Part shown: in pieces, positions 61,414 through 64,000 of the stretch
Numbering within the stretch: position 1 is the stretch's first letter
Layout: the number at the start of each line of letters is the position of its first letter
DNA from: Cyanobacterium sp. HL-69
GTDB lineage: Bacteria; Cyanobacteriota; Cyanobacteriia; Cyanobacteriales; Cyanobacteriaceae
DNA: 64,000 nt
Direction of reading: 5' to 3'
Assembly: GCA_002813895.1 (NCBI GenBank)
Contig: CP024913.1
Span: forward strand, 1-64,000
Notes under the pieces: model-generated
Database searches by the model: none
Seen by the model: the letters and a program-made list of their open reading frames with translations, nothing else
What the model was told of the DNA's origin: nothing
Position numbers and translations under genes: made by a program

Positions 61414-61788
61414 ATGAATAAAATTAGGAAGTGTATTAAATTTGTTGAGAAGTATCATAAGTATTTCAATACTATTACTGGAGAACAATATTTATCCACA
61501 ACCAAGTTCATTTCTCAGTTTTATTCTGACTTTAATGCTAATAAGATAGCCTATGATTTAGTTACTACTAATTACCGTTACCAAGAACAGTATGCTGATT
61601 ACTCTACAGAAGATGCAGTTATTCATCTGAAACAAGAGTGGAATAAAAGAACACAGGTAGGTAATACAGTTCATAATTATTTAGAACTTTATTTGAAAGG
61701 CATTTTATCCAAAAAGAATGCCAGAATTCATCAATTAACTACCGCTTTTGATAAACTCAGACTACGAGTCGGAACTTATTTACTATAA
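61414..61788 (+). pseudogene. Truncated PD-(D/E)xK exonuclease-like N-terminus
   Basis: 124 aa: TGEQYLSTTKFISQFYSDFN, NKIAYDLVTTNY, HLKQEWNKRTQVGNTVHNYL, ELYLKG. This resembles the start of phage/RecB-like PD-(D/E)xK exonucleases (SVT-x-FI...G-x-x-VH-x-x-E), which need another ~100 residues with the D and ExK. The frame ends at TAA after TYLL and IS-end sequence follows within 160 bp, so it is probably a fragment. Confidence 0.5.
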
Positions 61789-61945
61789 CTATATCCCAAA
61801 AGGCTTTTTTTTACCTTTATATTTCAACAAAAATCATAAAGTGTCATTTCTAAATAAAATTCGGAACTTTGTCACAGTTAATCTGTAGTATTTAAGAAAT
61901 ATTGTAAGACTATTATATAACCTTTACTATTAGGTGGTTTCAGCT

Positions 61946-62090
61946 ACTTTGCCGATTTTGCAGTTTCCCTAGCTTTACGCCAAAATGGGCAAGTTTGATT
62001 TAAATAACTTATCAATTAACGCTAAAAACTAATTTATTTGTACTGAGTTTTTGAAGACTGCCCCTCATGACACAAACCCTATGTTTCCCC
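61946..62090. repeat. Two abutting IS-end remnants
   Basis: 61946-61985 resembles 6703-6748 reversed (TTTCCCTAGCTTTACGCC), and 61985-62085 matches 7925-8020 (TTTGATTTAAATAACTTATC, ACTGCCCCTCATGACACAAA). The outer edge at ~62090 cuts an IS4-type transposase frame. A mosaic of insertion debris. Confidence 0.6.
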
Positions 62091-62433
62091 CATTATGCAC
62101 AACCCCCAAAACAAAAATGTTAAAACAAGTTGAACCAAAATTCCACTGAGTTCTATCGATACTTAATACCCATGGTTGAGGTATTTTCATCAGTTTGACG
62201 ATAGTTTTAGCTACCTGAGTAAAATTTAGGTCAAACTGAGCAAAAAATCTCTGTAATCTTTTATAACTTGATTCTGGTTTGGCAGATGTGCAAAAAGCTA
62301 GGGAAAGGCTCGTTAAGTCAACGGTGCGCACTCTAATTAGTGCCATCAAGAATAATGCCAGAAAATTGAGTCTTGCACCATGCCATGGTAAATGTTGTTT
62401 CAAAGTATCCCGAAGTAAGTTAACCTGATTCAT
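62091..62433 (-). pseudogene. IS4-family transposase N-terminal fragment
   Basis: About 114 aa of an IS4-type transposase: NQVNLLRDTLKQHLPWHGAR, SSYKRLQRFFAQFDLNFTQV, VLSIDRTQWNFGSTCFNIFV (first catalytic Asp), LGVVHNG. Homology stops there, at the edge of the IS-end remnant. The remaining two thirds of the gene are missing. Confidence 0.85.
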
Positions 62434-62599
62434 AGGAGCATTTGTGTGGTTTTTTGTTAACTTCTATCAAACCTCCTACCTTCCTACATTGCAACCCCTT
62501 TCTTTATTTTTTTGTCCTGTACTGAGCCTTTTTTCATATCATTACAGTATGCAATAATTAATCAGATTATTTAACAATATAAACTAGCAAAGCAAAAAA

Positions 62600-63964
62600 A
62601 TGCACGAGATCAATCTTTCAGTCGCTGGCAAAGCCAATTCAGGGAAAACTACATTAACAAGATCTTTATTGAATAAAGAAGTAGGAGAAGTAAGAGATGA
62701 GGCTGGCATTACCAAAGAATCCTCAATACACAAACACCCCACTGCCACTGCAACAAATTTTGAGTTCAACATTATAGACACACCTGGTTTTGAAAATGCT
62801 CAAGCGATTATCACGGCAAAAAAATATGTTGGAGATCTAGATATATTCAATGATCCTGACCCAGATTGGGCGCTTGATCTTATAGCTCTAAAGTCTGTGA
62901 TGAAATCAACCATAGTTTTGTATTTAGGATCACTAGAGGTCTCACCCACTAACGATCACAGAGATGAAATAACATTAATCAAACAATATACAAACGCTCC
63001 CATTCTTGGGATTCTTACGAAAGAGAAAGCTACATTAAGAGCATTTGATAACGATCAAGAGGCAGTTGATAACAGAATAAGATTATGGCAAAATATGTGT
63101 GAAAGCAGTAAATGCCGTGATGTTATCCAATTAGATGGAATAAATGATAATCCGACAAGTATTTTGAACCTTTTTGAAACGATTGAGAAACATTTACCTG
63201 ATGACGAGAAAAAATATTTTGCAACCGCAATTGCCAATTTTTGGGACGACAATCAGAAAGCAATTGATATAGCAACAGAAATGTTGGCGACTAGCATTCA
63301 TACTTGTCAGAGCTTTAGAAAACAAAAAAATAATGTCCCATTTCGTGATAAAGATTCCACTATCACAAGATACGAACTCGAGCTAGAACAAGAAGTACAA
63401 ACTGAAGACTTCTACTTTCGGAGAAAGATTGAATCATTATTCAAGTTAGTAAGTGCTTCTCACCGTATTAATAATTTTAATAATGCAGATGTACAGGACA
63501 AAACACAAAATAATTTTGGATTTATTGTTGCTAGAATAGCGTCAGATGCCACAACTACGGCTTTTACTGCAGGTTTACTTGGCATAGTGATCGGATTTGC
63601 TATAGCTGGACCTCCAGGAGCATTGGCAGGTTTGGCTTGGGGTACTGGGACAGGAGGCGGTACTGCCGCTATTGGAAGTACAGTTAAAAATGTAAGAAAT
63701 ACCGAAAAAAGTTGTGATATTGTTGTATCATTAAGCAATGATAATCTTGATGGTATTGCAAGAAGTGGGGCAAGTATTATTGAGATAATGAGTAATCAGC
63801 TTCGTGGTGCGGGAGAAAACATACAAACATCAGATTTCCAAAAAACATTTCAAAGATTTTTCAGAGAGAGAAGTGAAAGTAGAGATTGGAAAAGTGCAGA
63901 TATACAAACTAAAAAGCAATATATAACAGAAATATTAGAGGAAAATAGAGTTGTTGCGAGATAG
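62600..63964 (+). CDS. Membrane-associated GTPase with glycine-zipper (DUF3482-like)
   Basis: 454 aa. G domain: VAGKANSGKTTLTRSLL (G1), IIDTPGFENA (G3), ILTKEK (G4-like, in place of NKxD), spanning ~1-200. The middle is helical. Residues ~315-355 form Ala/Gly-rich hydrophobic segments (FTAGLLGIVIGFAIAGPPGA, LAGLAWGTGTGGG) that look like a glycine-zipper membrane insertion. The C-terminus is charged. Similar in size and layout to GTPases of the DUF3482 type. Function unknown; it may sense or remodel membranes, which suits a defence island but is not shown. Confidence 0.7.
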   Translation: MHEINLSVAGKANSGKTTLTRSLLNKEVGEVRDEAGITKESSIHKHPTATATNFEFNIIDTPGFENAQAIITAKKYVGDLDIFNDPDPDWALDLIALKSVMKSTIVLYLGSLEVSPTNDHRDEITLIKQYTNAPILGILTKEKATLRAFDNDQEAVDNRIRLWQNMCESSKCRDVIQLDGINDNPTSILNLFETIEKHLPDDEKKYFATAIANFWDDNQKAIDIATEMLATSIHTCQSFRKQKNNVPFRDKDSTITRYELELEQEVQTEDFYFRRKIESLFKLVSASHRINNFNNADVQDKTQNNFGFIVARIASDATTTAFTAGLLGIVIGFAIAGPPGALAGLAWGTGTGGGTAAIGSTVKNVRNTEKSCDIVVSLSNDNLDGIARSGASIIEIMSNQLRGAGENIQTSDFQKTFQRFFRERSESRDWKSADIQTKKQYITEILEENRVVAR

Positions 63965-64000
63965 GAGATAATAGAAAAAACTGACTAAGTGGAGAGAAGT

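Noticed and set aside
1-64000. tRNA or rRNA genes
   Set aside because: No GTTCGANTC-type T-loop with acceptor pairing, nor conserved rRNA stretches, were noticed while reading both strands.

Overview
The window looks like a plasmid or plasmid-derived accessory replicon of an AT-rich cyanobacterium (Geminocystis/Cyanobacterium/Cyanothece-like). The octamer GCGATCGC, overrepresented in cyanobacteria, occurs near 4600, 16880, 16950, 28630, 34750, 41100 and 58846. The gene families (DUF86 HEPN/MNT pairs, PIN toxins, cyanobacterial MITE-like repeats) fit that group. No rRNA, tRNA, CRISPR array or housekeeping metabolic gene was seen.

Layout. (1) 1-1300: ParA-type partition ATPase, small ribbon-helix-helix-like partner and an HNH nuclease. 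(2) 1301-7610: two copies of a ~122-nt structured element, nested repeats, a DEDD exonuclease, a mobilisation accessory gene plus relaxase, and a YefM/YoeB/HicB-like toxin-antitoxin (TA) cluster. (3) 8068-11818 and 23342-26589: two paralogous replication modules, each a large TOPRIM primase-helicase transcribed away from a small protein with a shared KPKWK motif. They share leader hairpins and TTGTWACAA boxes. The second has 12 GTCTAAA iterons beside it. (4) 12202-17373: a decayed type I restriction-modification (RM) island (hsdM split by an IS, hsdS full of frameshifts) carrying live VapC-type TA pairs. (5) 17672-21680: a Tn3-family transposon with a tyrosine recombinase, truncating a vapC gene. 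(6) 27394-41280: a type I RM locus, apparently intact, in which hsdM, hsdS and hsdR are separated by TA modules (XRE-ImmA/PIN, PrlF-YhaV, three HEPN-MNT pairs, HigBA). (7) 41375-48017: an SF1 helicase overlapping a PLD nuclease, resembling the Mokosh anti-phage architecture but with a beta-helix-like N-terminus in place of a kinase. (8) 48280-51272: tyrosine integrase, MazEF, GNAT, RelE-like/AbrB-like pair. (9) 51990-57782: SNF2 helicase, actin/Hsp70-fold ATPase and a small unknown protein, a possible undescribed system. (10) 57837-61788: a second partition module, a second HNH copy, a Cys-motif/repeat protein and a truncated nuclease. (11) 61946-63964: IS remnants and a GTPase with a glycine-zipper membrane segment.

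How it fits together. Two replication modules, two partition modules and two HNH copies suggest a cointegrate of two related plasmids. Between them lies a defence island: RM, helicase/nuclease systems and about a dozen TA loci in all stages of decay. The TA loci would make loss of either the plasmid or the RM genes costly. The most novel-looking items are the three 122-nt structured elements, the SNF2/actin-like operon, the Mokosh-like pair with an exchanged N-terminus, and the type I specificity subunit with two nearly identical target-recognition domains. All assignments come from reading motifs by eye; no database search was run.
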